64,000 bases of DNA from CAYQLY01 sp964418605 (GTDB lineage: Bacteria > Bacteroidota > Bacteroidia > Cytophagales > Cyclobacteriaceae). Of this stretch, positions 43,060 through 52,249 are shown piece after piece. The notes beneath the pieces are model-generated. The model ran no database searches. It saw only the letters and a list, made by a program, of their open reading frames with translations, and had not been told where the DNA came from. The position numbers and the translations under genes were made by a program. Position 1 is the stretch's first letter. Each line of letters opens with the position of its first letter. The stretch is taken from contig CAYQLY010000002.1 of the NCBI GenBank assembly GCA_964418605.1, forward strand, positions 241,762-305,761, in the 5' to 3' direction.

Positions 43060-43920
43060 ATGAAAAATTATTATTATGTATTAGTCGGGCTATTTTTAAC
43101 TTTAAGTTGTTCTAAAAAGGATAGCGTTGATGATGTTATTCAACCTGTGCCATCTCCTACGAACAAGTCTACGTTGATCACTATTACTAAAAATGGAAAG
43201 CCTTTCGGGGAACTTATTCGTAATCAGAATAATCAAATTGTAGAGGCTATATGGTACAATGTAGTAACAGTATATTACCCTTTGCCTTCCGATTTAGCAG
43301 AGCAAGTTTATTATTATGCGAAGAAGTATACGTTTGAATATAATCCAGCGGGAAAAAGAGTCAAACAGATGTATTATATTATACAGTCTAAAGGAGAAGA
43401 GCCGAAGTTTCAATATGCCATAGGACTTGATTACGATGATCAAGGTCGTCTGAAAACGTATACGCTTGAGAAGAGTTCGCCATGTCCTACTACATATAAG
43501 TACGACGATATACCACAGCAAATTAATTTAATAGTTGATTGCGCTTCTAATTTCTCTGCAACCATGTATGTTCTGGAAAAGCAGATAGTCAAGGAGGAGG
43601 TTTTTATGTATAAAAATGAGCCTGGCATTCAGAGACGTTATGTTTTTACATATGAATATGATAACACTCAATCCGGTGCATGGTCATCGATATGGTTTGG
43701 CTCTGATTTGTATAGGCAAGCGTTTGAGATGAGTAGCTCGTTTTGCAAAAAAATGCGTTTTCAATATTATGTAGGATTAGGTGATAATGAAAAGAGCCTT
43801 TATGATGCTACTTATAGTTATGCTGTAGAAAAGTATAACACGGAGGGTTACCCTGAAATTTTTACGGTGTCCTCATCTAGTGGAAAAGATATTTATATGT
43901 TTACATACCAGTCAAAATAG
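43060..43920 (+). CDS. YD-repeat lipoprotein, array member 4 of 6 (cysteine pair lost)
   Basis: This 286-residue paralogue lies 37 bp after member 3, with lipobox TLSC. Motifs are weaker (FEYNPAGKRVKQ, LDYDDQGRLKTY, YKYDDIPQQI). The N-terminal cysteine found in the other members (KCIL, QCLM) is absent (NKSTLITIT), and the C-terminal cysteine is also absent (FTYQSK). The internal FCKKMRF cysteine is kept. The joint loss suggests the two terminal cysteines pair as a disulfide in the other members. Confidence 0.8.
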   Translation: MKNYYYVLVGLFLTLSCSKKDSVDDVIQPVPSPTNKSTLITITKNGKPFGELIRNQNNQIVEAIWYNVVTVYYPLPSDLAEQVYYYAKKYTFEYNPAGKRVKQMYYIIQSKGEEPKFQYAIGLDYDDQGRLKTYTLEKSSPCPTTYKYDDIPQQINLIVDCASNFSATMYVLEKQIVKEEVFMYKNEPGIQRRYVFTYEYDNTQSGAWSSIWFGSDLYRQAFEMSSSFCKKMRFQYYVGLGDNEKSLYDATYSYAVEKYNTEGYPEIFTVSSSSGKDIYMFTYQSK

Positions 43921-43933
43921 AATTTATTAGTTT

Positions 43934-44764
43934 ATGATTAAGTATGGTCTTGTCTTTATTCTATTCTTAAGTATTCTATCTTGCAAAAAAAAGAATGAAG
44001 ATCCTATCGATAAACCTTCTAATTTGCCGGCTCAAACTTGTCGTATTGTTGCGGATGTGACAGAAGGCGGACAAAAAATAATGGAATTTATTTACAATGA
44101 TCATAATCAATTGGTTGGAATAATTTCAAATGGATGGAATAGTGATGGGAGTTTATTGTATTTCAACAAACGGACTATTCAATGGAATTCTAAAAATCAA
44201 CAAACAAGAGTTGATTTTTATAAGCAAAATAGCACTACTCAAGTGGAATTATATTCAGAATATGAATACAATTCACAAGGGAGGTTAGCAGCGATTCATA
44301 GTTTTAATTCTAAAAATGAATCTGTTTCTCATGAAGTACGTCAATATAATGATAAAGGACAGTTAATTAAAAAAACAATAGATGGAGTAGCTAAATCAGT
44401 TGGATTTGAATACGATGCAAATGGAGATTTAATCAAAGTTGGTCCTCTAAGCTCAGAAGGTGTTATTATTAAACCTAATAGTACTGAATATCAATACGAT
44501 GTGTCTCGGCCTGCCTTTACTGTTCCTTCCTCTTATTCTACAGCTTATGGAGAAGATATCGTACGAAGTATGTTTATGTATGATTTTACCCATAGTGTTC
44601 ATTTTTGTAAACGCGCTTATAGTTATAATGCTTTTGGAGAACTTGCTTCTGATAGTAATTTTCAAATTGAGAAGTCCAATGCAGAAGGATATCCAGAAAC
44701 AATAAGTCGATCTGTAAGTGGTGGATTAAAGGTGGCTTATCAATACGATTATAATTGTAACTAA
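43934..44764 (+). CDS. YD-repeat lipoprotein, array member 5 of 6
   Basis: This 276-residue paralogue lies 13 bp after member 4. Lipobox SILSC, then QTCRIVADV; motifs FIYNDHNQLVGI, YEYNSQGRLAAI, RQYNDKGQLIKK, FEYDANGDLIKV, YQYDVSRPAF. The VHFCKRAYSYNAFGE segment and the end YDYNCN follow, so both terminal cysteines are present. Confidence 0.82.
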   Translation: MIKYGLVFILFLSILSCKKKNEDPIDKPSNLPAQTCRIVADVTEGGQKIMEFIYNDHNQLVGIISNGWNSDGSLLYFNKRTIQWNSKNQQTRVDFYKQNSTTQVELYSEYEYNSQGRLAAIHSFNSKNESVSHEVRQYNDKGQLIKKTIDGVAKSVGFEYDANGDLIKVGPLSSEGVIIKPNSTEYQYDVSRPAFTVPSSYSTAYGEDIVRSMFMYDFTHSVHFCKRAYSYNAFGELASDSNFQIEKSNAEGYPETISRSVSGGLKVAYQYDYNCN

Positions 44765-44767
44765 AAA

Positions 44768-45577
44768 ATGTTTATGATTAGATATGTTTCTATAATAGGT
44801 TTTTCTTTTTTTGTTTTACTCAGTATGAGTTGTAAAGAACAAAAAATAGATACTGATGCCTCGCAGCCAATTTCTATAGATTATTCGAAGCCTTGTGAAT
44901 TATCTTCTTTTTTCAATAATAAGGAGACACATCGGTTTACATATGTAAAAGATGGAGAAGGTAAAATTATTGAAGAGATACATAACGAGTATACTTCTGT
45001 AAATAGTTTGATAATTAAAAAGATTTTTCAATATAATTCCAATAGTCAATTAATTAAAAAATCATATCATGTTTTACCTGCCAATACTGATGAAGGATAT
45101 GAAACCTATGAATACGATGAACAAGGTCGAATGATAAAAAAGACTACTGTAAGTCCATCACTCGAAAAGGTTGTTACGTCGTGGTATTACAATAAAGAGA
45201 ATAAAGTTGAAAAAATACGGTATACTAATTTAACTGTAATCAGCTTAAAGTATAACTCAGATGGTGATTTAGTTCAGGCCGATTGGTGTAATTCGGATGA
45301 AAGTAGTTGCACAACAGTATTGAGTTTTGAATATGATAAAACAAAATCGTATTGTAAGGTACCAGAATCTTTTATTGCTGCTCCTTTGATTGATATTCCA
45401 TTAGGTAATCATTTTTTAAAGAAAATAAACAACTATAATTCTAAAGGAGTTATTACAAGCTCTATTGTTTTTGAAGTTGAGCAGTTCTTAGATGGGCATC
45501 CCATTTCAGTATCTACCTATCCTGAGGGTGCTTCTGAGCAAAAAATAATGTGGTTCTATAAGTACGAGTGTAAATAA
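44768..45577 (+). CDS. YD-repeat lipoprotein, array member 6 of 6
   Basis: This 269-residue paralogue starts 3 bp after member 5; a second ATG 6 bp on is equally possible. Lipobox LSMSC, then KPCELSSFF; motifs FQYNSNSQLIKK, YEYDEQGRMIKK, WYYNKENKVEKI, LKYNSDGDLVQA, FEYDKTKSYC. The internal FCKK cysteine is changed to NHFLKK, and it ends YKYECK. It closes the array; ispE is convergent 27 bp downstream. Confidence 0.82.
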   Translation: MFMIRYVSIIGFSFFVLLSMSCKEQKIDTDASQPISIDYSKPCELSSFFNNKETHRFTYVKDGEGKIIEEIHNEYTSVNSLIIKKIFQYNSNSQLIKKSYHVLPANTDEGYETYEYDEQGRMIKKTTVSPSLEKVVTSWYYNKENKVEKIRYTNLTVISLKYNSDGDLVQADWCNSDESSCTTVLSFEYDKTKSYCKVPESFIAAPLIDIPLGNHFLKKINNYNSKGVITSSIVFEVEQFLDGHPISVSTYPEGASEQKIMWFYKYECK

Positions 45578-45604
45578 AATTCATCTAACTTAATTATTAT
45601 TGAT

Positions 45605-46426
45605 TTAGTAGTTGAGTTTTTCAGACCATGTATGATAGTCTTTAGGGAAATTATTTTTTATAGTTATCTCCTTATCAAAAATTCCATATATTGTTGATCC
45701 GGAGCCGCTCATGCTTGCATAACGTGCGCCCATTTCATAGAGCCTGTTTTTTAAATCTGATAAAATAGGGTACTTTGCAAAAATAGTTTGTTCAAAATCA
45801 TTTTTTAAAATTGTTTTCCATTCGGTGATAGGCAGTTCAAGTACTTCTGTAAGGCTTATTTCTTTTTTTAAGTGCTGAAGATCTAGTCCATCATAGGCTT
45901 CTTTTGTAGAACTATGAATAGTTGGATATAGTAGTAGTATCCATTTGTTTTTAAGAGAAATATTTATTTCATCTAGTTCATCTCCTCGACCTGTAACAAA
46001 TGCAGGTTTGTTTCGAATAAAAAATGCACAATCACTACCTAATCGAGAGGCATAGTTGATTAACATAGACTCATTTATTTTTAGTGTAAATAAATCATTT
46101 AATAGCTTAAGCATAAAAGCACCATCTGCCGAACCACCTCCTAGGCCAGCTCCTGTTGGGATGACTTTATGCAAATGGATTTGGATAGGTGGTAGATTGT
46201 AATCTTTTTTTAAAATCTCATAGGCCTTTACACAACTGTTGTTATTTTTTTCGCCTTCTGGTATTAATCCGGTTAGGGTAAAAGAAAACGAATCACTTGG
46301 TAATACCTCTAAGATATCGGACCAAGGTATGGGGTATAAACAAGATGCGATATTGTGATATCCATCTGTTCTTTTAGATAGAATTTGAAGCCCTAGATTA
46401 ATTTTTGCGTTAGGAAATACAATCAT
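45605..46426 (-). CDS. ispE: 4-diphosphocytidyl-2-C-methyl-D-erythritol kinase
   Basis: IspE phosphorylates CDP-methylerythritol in the MEP pathway of isoprenoid synthesis (cytosol). The 273-residue GHMP kinase starts FPNAKINLGLQILSKRTDGYHNI, has the ATP loop PTGAGLGGGSADGAFML (about residues 88-104), LGSDCAFFI, and ARYASMSGSGSTIYGIF near the end. It supplies precursors for the menaquinone side chain made by MenA. Confidence 0.95.
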   Translation of the reverse strand: MIVFPNAKINLGLQILSKRTDGYHNIASCLYPIPWSDILEVLPSDSFSFTLTGLIPEGEKNNNSCVKAYEILKKDYNLPPIQIHLHKVIPTGAGLGGGSADGAFMLKLLNDLFTLKINESMLINYASRLGSDCAFFIRNKPAFVTGRGDELDEINISLKNKWILLLYPTIHSSTKEAYDGLDLQHLKKEISLTEVLELPITEWKTILKNDFEQTIFAKYPILSDLKNRLYEMGARYASMSGSGSTIYGIFDKEITIKNNFPKDYHTWSEKLNY

Positions 46427-46473
46427 ACTTATTCAAATTTAAGTATTCTCTCGTTAGTGTCTTAAAAAAAAAG

Positions 46474-46481
46474 TAACTTTG
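46474..46481 (+). promoter_or_regulatory. probable -7 promoter element of lpd
   Basis: TAACTTTG fits TAnnTTTG and lies 17 bp before the lpd ATG. TTAG at 46454-46457 could serve as a weak -33. Confidence 0.5.
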
Positions 46482-46498
46482 GAAAAATAAATTTTTAT

Positions 46499-47899
46499 AT
46501 GACGTACGATGTCGTAGTAATTGGTTCTGGTCCTGGAGGATATGTCGCAGCTATTCGTTCTGCGCAGCTAGGATTTAAAACAGCTATTATTGAAAAATAT
46601 GCTGTATTAGGTGGTACTTGTTTAAATGTTGGTTGTATCCCATCTAAAGCATTACTTGATTCTTCAGAGCATTTTTATAATGCTTCTCATACATTTAAAA
46701 TCCATGGTATTGAGCTTAGAGATCTGAGTGTGAATCTTGCACAAATGATTCAACGAAAAAGAGATGTAGTGAAGCAAAATAGCGACGGGATTCAGTATTT
46801 GATGAAAAAAAATAAAATAGATGTATATACTGGTATCGCTTCTTTTGTTGATAAAAATACAATTACTATTCAGTCTGAAGGTAAAACACAAGATATTAAA
46901 ACGACTCGAACAATTATTGCGACAGGTTCTAAGCCAACGTCATTGCCTGGTATTACGATTGATAAAACTCGAATTATTACATCTACAGAAGCATTAGAGT
47001 TGAAAGAAATTCCTAAGCACCTTATTGTAATTGGAGGTGGTGTGATTGGAGTAGAGTTGGGTTCTGTCTATGCTCGGCTAGGTTCAAAGGTTACTGTTGT
47101 TGAGTTTGCTAGCGCATTGGTTCCTTTTATGGATCGTACGTTAAGTAAGGAATTACAAAAAGTATTAAAGAAAATAAATTTTGAATTTTTACTTGACCAT
47201 AAAGTATTAAGTGCTACAGTTAAAAAAAATGAGGTGATTGTTACAGCAGAGTCTAAAGTAGGAGGGGATAAAAAAGAAATTGTAGGCGATTACTGTTTAG
47301 TGTCTGTAGGAAGAGCGCCCTATACACAAGGTTTGGGGTTGGATAAAGTTGGAATTAAACTTGATGAGCGTGGACGTATTCCAGTAAGTGATCATCTTGA
47401 AACAGTAGTGCCTGGTATTTATGCTATTGGGGATGTTGTTCAAGGACCAATGCTCGCTCATAAGGCAGAAGAAGAAGGTGTATTTGTTGCTGAGGTGATG
47501 TCTGGGCAAAAGCCCCACATTAATTATAATCTTATACCAGGTGTTGTATATACGTGGCCTGAAGTAGCATCAGTTGGATATACAGAAGAGCAACTGAAAG
47601 AAAAAGGCAAGTTATATAAAGTGGGCTCTTTCCCTTTTTTAGCTTCTGGAAGAGCACGCGCAAGTATGGACACCGATGGATTAATAAAGGTATTGGCTGA
47701 TAAACAAACTGATGAGATATTAGGTGTTCATATGATAGGCCCTCGTGCAGCTGATCTTATTGCTGAAGCTGTGGTGGCTATGGAATATCGAGCAGCTGCT
47801 GAGGATATTGCACGTATTTCTCATGCGCACCCTACATTTACTGAAGCCTTCAAAGAAGCATGTTTGGCTGCTACAGAAAATCGGGCGATTCACATGTAA
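46499..47899 (+). CDS. lpdA: dihydrolipoamide dehydrogenase (E3)
   Basis: Lpd is the E3 flavoprotein of 2-oxoacid dehydrogenase complexes and the glycine cleavage system. It reoxidises dihydrolipoamide with NAD+. The 466-residue protein has the FAD-binding GSGPGGYVAAIRSAQLG, the redox disulfide GGTCLNVGCIPSK (Cys41-Cys46), the NAD-binding GGGVIGVELGSVYARLG, and the C-terminal HAHPTFTEAFKEA with the catalytic His-Glu pair. It is a single gene here, with E1/E2 elsewhere. Confidence 0.97.
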   Translation: MTYDVVVIGSGPGGYVAAIRSAQLGFKTAIIEKYAVLGGTCLNVGCIPSKALLDSSEHFYNASHTFKIHGIELRDLSVNLAQMIQRKRDVVKQNSDGIQYLMKKNKIDVYTGIASFVDKNTITIQSEGKTQDIKTTRTIIATGSKPTSLPGITIDKTRIITSTEALELKEIPKHLIVIGGGVIGVELGSVYARLGSKVTVVEFASALVPFMDRTLSKELQKVLKKINFEFLLDHKVLSATVKKNEVIVTAESKVGGDKKEIVGDYCLVSVGRAPYTQGLGLDKVGIKLDERGRIPVSDHLETVVPGIYAIGDVVQGPMLAHKAEEEGVFVAEVMSGQKPHINYNLIPGVVYTWPEVASVGYTEEQLKEKGKLYKVGSFPFLASGRARASMDTDGLIKVLADKQTDEILGVHMIGPRAADLIAEAVVAMEYRAAAEDIARISHAHPTFTEAFKEACLAATENRAIHM

Positions 47900-47955
47900 T
47901 TTTTTTAAATTTTTAGCTAATTTTTATCAACTTCTTTATTTATTTTTTAATAGGA

Positions 47956-47963
47956 TAAATTTG
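47956..47963 (+). promoter_or_regulatory. -7 promoter element of the nirK operon
   Basis: TAAATTTG matches the consensus and lies 51 bp before the nirK ATG. No clear -33 TTTG is present, which would fit an activated promoter. Confidence 0.5.
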
Positions 47964-48014
47964 TCTTATTAAAAAAATATTTCATATGTTTATGATATTA
48001 AATGAACTTGAAAG

Positions 48015-49478
48015 ATGAGAACTAACAGACTGTCATTTATTGATGTAGTGCTTGGAATTTACATTGCTTTAACCTTTATAACATGTAATAGTGATAGAAA
48101 GGCAACACAGGATCACAATGTAATTGGTCGCGATTATAATGTTGGTGATGTTAAAGGTGAACAACTCGCTTTGATGACTTCGCCACCGCATGTTCCGCCT
48201 CCTATTACCAGAAAACATAATATTAAAGTTATTGTTAATTTAGAGGTGATTGAAAAAGAAATGGAAATTGCTGATGGGACTAAATATATGTTTTGGACCT
48301 ATGGGGGCACTGTTCCTGGTTCTTTTATACGAGTTAAAGAAGGTGATTTTGTGGAGTTCCATCTTAAAAATCATCCGGATAATAAACTGCCTCATAACAT
48401 AGATTTGCATGCAGTTACAGGACAAGGTGGTGGAGCAGAAGCTACGTTTACAGCTCCTGGTTATCAAACTGTATTTACATTTACAGCTCTTAATTCTGGT
48501 TTATATGTTTACCATTGTGCAACAGCTCCGGTTGGCATGCATATTGCCAATGGCATGTATGGATTGATATTGGTAGAGCCAAAAGAAGGACTAGCTCCTG
48601 TGGATAAAGAGTTTTATGTTATGCAGGGTGATTTTTATACAAAAGGAAAAAATGGTGATCAAGGATTACAGCCATTTGATATGGAGAAAGCAATCAAAGA
48701 GCAGCCCGATTATGTATTGTTTAATGGTAGAGTAGGCTCTTTATTAGGTGGCAATACATTGAAAGCAAAAGCAGGTGAGAAAATAAGATTGTTTGTAGGT
48801 AATGGTGGACCTAATTTAATCTCCAGCTTTCATGTTATTGGGGAGGTTTTTGATAATGTATATGCTGAGGGAGGTTCAACTGTAAGCCATGATGTTCAAA
48901 CAACGCTGGTGCCTGCCGGTGGTTCTGCTATTGTAGAGTTTAAAGTGGAAATTCCTGGTAATTTTATTTTAGTTGATCATTCTATTTTTAGAACCTTTAA
49001 TAAAGGATCTTTAGGTATTTTGGCAGTAGAAGGGGATAAAAATTTAAAAATATATTCAGGAAAGCGGGAAGCAGAGGTTTACCATCCGGAAGGAGGCTCT
49101 GTACAAACAATGCCTGATGAACAAAAATCTATTGCAAGAAAAGATCTAACGAAATCAGAAAAATTAGCTCTTGGAAAGACTATTTATCAATCCAATTGTT
49201 TAGCCTGTCATCAAGCAGATGGAAAAGGTGTACCAGGTGCTTTCCCTCCACTTGCTAACTCTGATTATTTTGCAACCAGTCCATTAAAGGCGATAAGTGC
49301 TGTTGCTAATGGATTGACTGGCGAAATTACAGTTAATGGCAATAAGTTTAATAGTGTAATGCCGAAACAATCATTAAGTGATGAACAAATTGCATCAGTT
49401 ATTACTTACGTTCTAAATAATTTTGGTAATAAAGGTGGAGAAGTCTCTGTAGGAGATGTAAAGAAGGTGCGTAAATAG
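48015..49478 (+). CDS. nirK: copper-containing nitrite reductase fused to cytochrome c
   Basis: NirK reduces nitrite to nitric oxide in the periplasm. The 487-residue protein has a lipoprotein-like signal (FITCN, Cys24) and two cupredoxin domains. Type 1 copper ligands are His127, Cys168, His176 and Met181; type 2 ligands are His132, His167 and His322; catalytic Asp130 and His273 are present. A C-terminal cytochrome c domain (residues 383-470, CLACH at 395-399, Met449 as the sixth ligand) can deliver electrons directly. It opens a five-gene run with a SUMF1-like protein, SCO1, a porin and an Rrf2 regulator. No nor or nos genes are visible. Confidence 0.95.
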   Translation: MRTNRLSFIDVVLGIYIALTFITCNSDRKATQDHNVIGRDYNVGDVKGEQLALMTSPPHVPPPITRKHNIKVIVNLEVIEKEMEIADGTKYMFWTYGGTVPGSFIRVKEGDFVEFHLKNHPDNKLPHNIDLHAVTGQGGGAEATFTAPGYQTVFTFTALNSGLYVYHCATAPVGMHIANGMYGLILVEPKEGLAPVDKEFYVMQGDFYTKGKNGDQGLQPFDMEKAIKEQPDYVLFNGRVGSLLGGNTLKAKAGEKIRLFVGNGGPNLISSFHVIGEVFDNVYAEGGSTVSHDVQTTLVPAGGSAIVEFKVEIPGNFILVDHSIFRTFNKGSLGILAVEGDKNLKIYSGKREAEVYHPEGGSVQTMPDEQKSIARKDLTKSEKLALGKTIYQSNCLACHQADGKGVPGAFPPLANSDYFATSPLKAISAVANGLTGEITVNGNKFNSVMPKQSLSDEQIASVITYVLNNFGNKGGEVSVGDVKKVRK

Positions 49479-49485
49479 TGAAACA

Positions 49486-50259
49486 ATGTGTAATAAACTC
49501 TTTGTTTTGATATACCTAGTATTTTTTTACACTGCGTGCGTATGTGCTCAGAAAAAATTAATACCTATGGCCTATATTAAAGAAGGTTATTATACGCCGC
49601 TATATTCATCTGACAGTCAACGGGTGTATGTGCAACCATTTTATATTGATCAGTATCCGGTTACAAATAGTGATTTTTTATTTTTTGTAGAAAAATATTC
49701 TGAGTGGAGAAAGTCAAAGGTAAAAAAACTATTTGCTGATACGTTGTATCTTTCTTATTGGAGCTCAGATATATCTTTTGAAAAAAAATATTTACATAGC
49801 CCGGTCGTTTATGTGTCGTGGTATGCTGCTAAATCTTATTGTGCGTGCCAGGGAAAAAGACTGCCTACTACAGCAGAATGGGAGCTTGTAGCTCAGGCAA
49901 GTCAAACGCAGATGGATGCTTCTAAGGATACGATTTTTACTAAATGGATATTATCAACTCTTTCTGAGAAAACAAAAACCCAGCTCCATGATGTTGGAAG
50001 GTTTAAAAATTACTATGGTGTGTATGATATGCATGGATTAGTTTGGGAATGGACGTATGATTTTAATAGTGCTCTTACTACAGGTGAATCAAGGGGAAAT
50101 GCAAGCTTAGATAATACATTTTTTTGTGGTGGAGGCTCTTATAATTCTAAAGACTTAACTAACTATGTTGCTTTTTTGCGCTATGCTTTGAGATCTAGTC
50201 TCAAGGCTAATTATACAGTTCAAAATTTAGGATTTAGGTGTGTGAAAAATATAAAATAA
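49486..50259 (+). CDS. nirV: NirV-like SUMF1/FGE-domain protein
   Basis: This 257-residue protein has a signal peptide (ends VCAQ) and a formylglycine-generating-enzyme-like domain: FYIDQYPVTNSDFLFFVE, VVYVSWYAAKSYCACQGKRLPTTAEWELVAQ, YGVYDMHGLVWEWTYDF, GGGSYN, and NLGFRC. NirV proteins of this fold sit next to nirK in denitrifiers, and their role is not settled. It lies 7 bp after nirK, so it is part of the operon. There is no sulfatase nearby, so sulfatase activation is unlikely. Confidence 0.85.
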   Translation: MCNKLFVLIYLVFFYTACVCAQKKLIPMAYIKEGYYTPLYSSDSQRVYVQPFYIDQYPVTNSDFLFFVEKYSEWRKSKVKKLFADTLYLSYWSSDISFEKKYLHSPVVYVSWYAAKSYCACQGKRLPTTAEWELVAQASQTQMDASKDTIFTKWILSTLSEKTKTQLHDVGRFKNYYGVYDMHGLVWEWTYDFNSALTTGESRGNASLDNTFFCGGGSYNSKDLTNYVAFLRYALRSSLKANYTVQNLGFRCVKNIK

Positions 50260-50267
50260 GGGTTGGT

Positions 50268-50873
50268 ATGGTTGTAAAATTAAAACTAGTAGTTGTATTA
50301 ATTTTTCTTTTATCATGTAGGCGAAGCCATAAAACAGAAGAGAGTTGCTGTGCAGCTGAAAGTAAAGATTGTGTTGAAATTTCTGATGAGTCTATTTATA
50401 ATATAACATCTCAATGGGAAACCCAAAATACAGAGAAAATCACTTTAAAATCATTTGAGGGAAAGGTAGTTGTTGCAGCTATGGTGTTTACACATTGTGT
50501 TTCAGCCTGTCCTAGAATTACCTCTGATATTAAAAAAATAGAATCGGCATTATCGGATAATGAGCTTGATAATATTCGCTTTTTATTGATTTCTATGGAT
50601 CCTCAGAGGGATAATCCCGAACAGATGAAAAATTTTATGAAAGAATTTCAGTTGGATGATAGTCATTGGACTATAATACGTTCAGATGAAGAAGCTACCA
50701 TGGAGCTGTCTAATATTTTAAATGTTAGAGTTAAACCATTACGCAATGGGGGATTTGATCATTCCAATGTGATACATATTATCAATAAACAAGGTGAAAT
50801 AGTATATCAACAGAATGGATTAGAGCTTGACTTAAATCCGACTATAAATAAAATTAAATCATTGTTGAATTAA
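50268..50873 (+). CDS. SCO1/SenC copper chaperone-like protein
   Basis: This 201-residue membrane-anchored thioredoxin-fold protein delivers copper to oxidases and, here, probably to NirK. The signal is lipoprotein-like (FLLSCRR). The copper-binding motif is CVSAC (CX3C) in VFTHCVSACPRITSD; the third ligand is the His in GGFDHSNVIHI; ISMDPQRDNPEQMKNF is typical. The frame extends back to 50238, overlapping the NirV gene, but the ATG at 50268 directly precedes the signal sequence and is preferred. It also carries Cys residues in ESCCAAESKDC that may bind copper. Confidence 0.9.
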   Translation: MVVKLKLVVVLIFLLSCRRSHKTEESCCAAESKDCVEISDESIYNITSQWETQNTEKITLKSFEGKVVVAAMVFTHCVSACPRITSDIKKIESALSDNELDNIRFLLISMDPQRDNPEQMKNFMKEFQLDDSHWTIIRSDEEATMELSNILNVRVKPLRNGGFDHSNVIHIINKQGEIVYQQNGLELDLNPTINKIKSLLN

Positions 50874-50891
50874 TTTTAATCATATTATTTT

Positions 50892-52193
50892 ATGCTAAAA
50901 CGGTTCATATTTTTTGTCTTGCTTAGTCAAGGTTATTTTTCTTTTTCTCAGTTTATAGTTGATGGACAGTTTGTTCAGAGGACTGAGTTTAGAAATGGCT
51001 ATGGTAAACTCATGGGGAAGAATGATGCCCCTGCTTTTTTTGTTGGACAACGTGCTCGATTACAGACTGGATATGATTTAAAAAAAGTAAAGCTTTATGT
51101 CAGTATTCAGGATGTTAGAATATGGGGCGGAACTCCACAGGTCAAGCTTTCGGATGGGTTATTATCAGTCCATGAAGCTTGGGCAGAAACTATTTTAGAT
51201 TCAACTTGGAGTTTAAAATTAGGTAGGCAGGAGCTCAATTATGATAATGCTCGATTTCTAGGAAATTTAGATTGGGCCTTGCAAGCAAGGGCTCATGATT
51301 TTGCATTGATTAAGTATGAAAAAAATAAGCTAAAGCTTCATATAGGTGCAGGCTATAATCAAGATGCTGAAAAACTATCTGGTACTATCTTTACAATATC
51401 TAATCAATATAAAACGGCTCAAATGCTTCATTTTGAAAATTCAATTCGCAAGTTTGATTTTGCATTTTTGTTTTGGAATAATGGAAGGCAGTTTATTAAA
51501 ACAGATTCGCTTAATCGGGTTATAGATAGTAATGTGAGGTTTTTACAAACGGTGGGTATTCCTATGCTTAGATATCAAATGGGGAATACGATAGTGTCAG
51601 GATTTTACTATCATCAGTTTGGTAGAGACATAGCAGATAAGCAGGTTAATGCTTTTGATGCCTCTATTCAATTATCTCATTTGGTTGAGTTTAATAAAGA
51701 AAGAAAATTAAGGCTTACGGCAGGTGGAGAAATTATAAGTGGTACTGATATAAATAATAACGATTCTAATTTTTCTTTTTCGCCGCTATATGGTACAAAT
51801 CATGCCCATAATGGGTATATGGATATGTTTTATGTGGGTGGTCGGCATGAGGGTTCAGTTGGATTAGTAGATTTGTATATTCGCTTAAGGTGTGATATAA
51901 ATACTAAACTCTTCCTTTCACTTAATACGCATGCATTTAATTCTTATGCTCATATATATGATATTGATCAACAAAGAATGAATAATTATTTAGGGAGTGA
52001 ATTAGATTTTACTTTTGGATATATGTTTAATGATGTGATCTCATTCCAAGTTGGGTATAGTCAGTTTTTTAAAAGCACAACGTTAGAAACAATACAAAAA
52101 ACAAACTATCCTAATTCGGTTCAAAACTGGTCCTATTGTATGATTATATATAGGCCTAAGATGAAAAATAGGTTTATAGGTCTTATCCATTAA
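50892..52193 (+). CDS. alginate-export family outer membrane porin
   Basis: This 433-residue beta-barrel protein has a signal peptide ending FSFSQ. It matches the alginate_exp family by GRQELNYDNARFLGNLDWALQARAHDFAL and VSIQDVRIWGG. In Bacteroidota this family often covers general outer-membrane porins, and alginate is not implied. Its place behind nirK-nirV-SCO suggests it supports entry of nitrite or copper (inference). It starts 18 bp after the SCO gene. Confidence 0.85.
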   Translation: MLKRFIFFVLLSQGYFSFSQFIVDGQFVQRTEFRNGYGKLMGKNDAPAFFVGQRARLQTGYDLKKVKLYVSIQDVRIWGGTPQVKLSDGLLSVHEAWAETILDSTWSLKLGRQELNYDNARFLGNLDWALQARAHDFALIKYEKNKLKLHIGAGYNQDAEKLSGTIFTISNQYKTAQMLHFENSIRKFDFAFLFWNNGRQFIKTDSLNRVIDSNVRFLQTVGIPMLRYQMGNTIVSGFYYHQFGRDIADKQVNAFDASIQLSHLVEFNKERKLRLTAGGEIISGTDINNNDSNFSFSPLYGTNHAHNGYMDMFYVGGRHEGSVGLVDLYIRLRCDINTKLFLSLNTHAFNSYAHIYDIDQQRMNNYLGSELDFTFGYMFNDVISFQVGYSQFFKSTTLETIQKTNYPNSVQNWSYCMIIYRPKMKNRFIGLIH

Positions 52194-52220
52194 TTCAGTA
52201 TATGGAATAACTTAATGTAT

Positions 52221-52228
52221 TATTTTTG
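52221..52228 (+). promoter_or_regulatory. possible -7 element of the Rrf2 gene
   Basis: TATTTTTG matches TAnnTTTG and lies 21 bp before the ATG at 52250. It would give the regulator its own promoter. Confidence 0.45.
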
Positions 52229-52249
52229 CTGCTAACCTTTTTAATAGAT

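Noticed and set aside
40427..45577. Rhs toxin or polymorphic toxin cassette
   Set aside because: The proteins are short lipoproteins with no toxin domain, no Rhs core of thousands of residues and no immunity gene.
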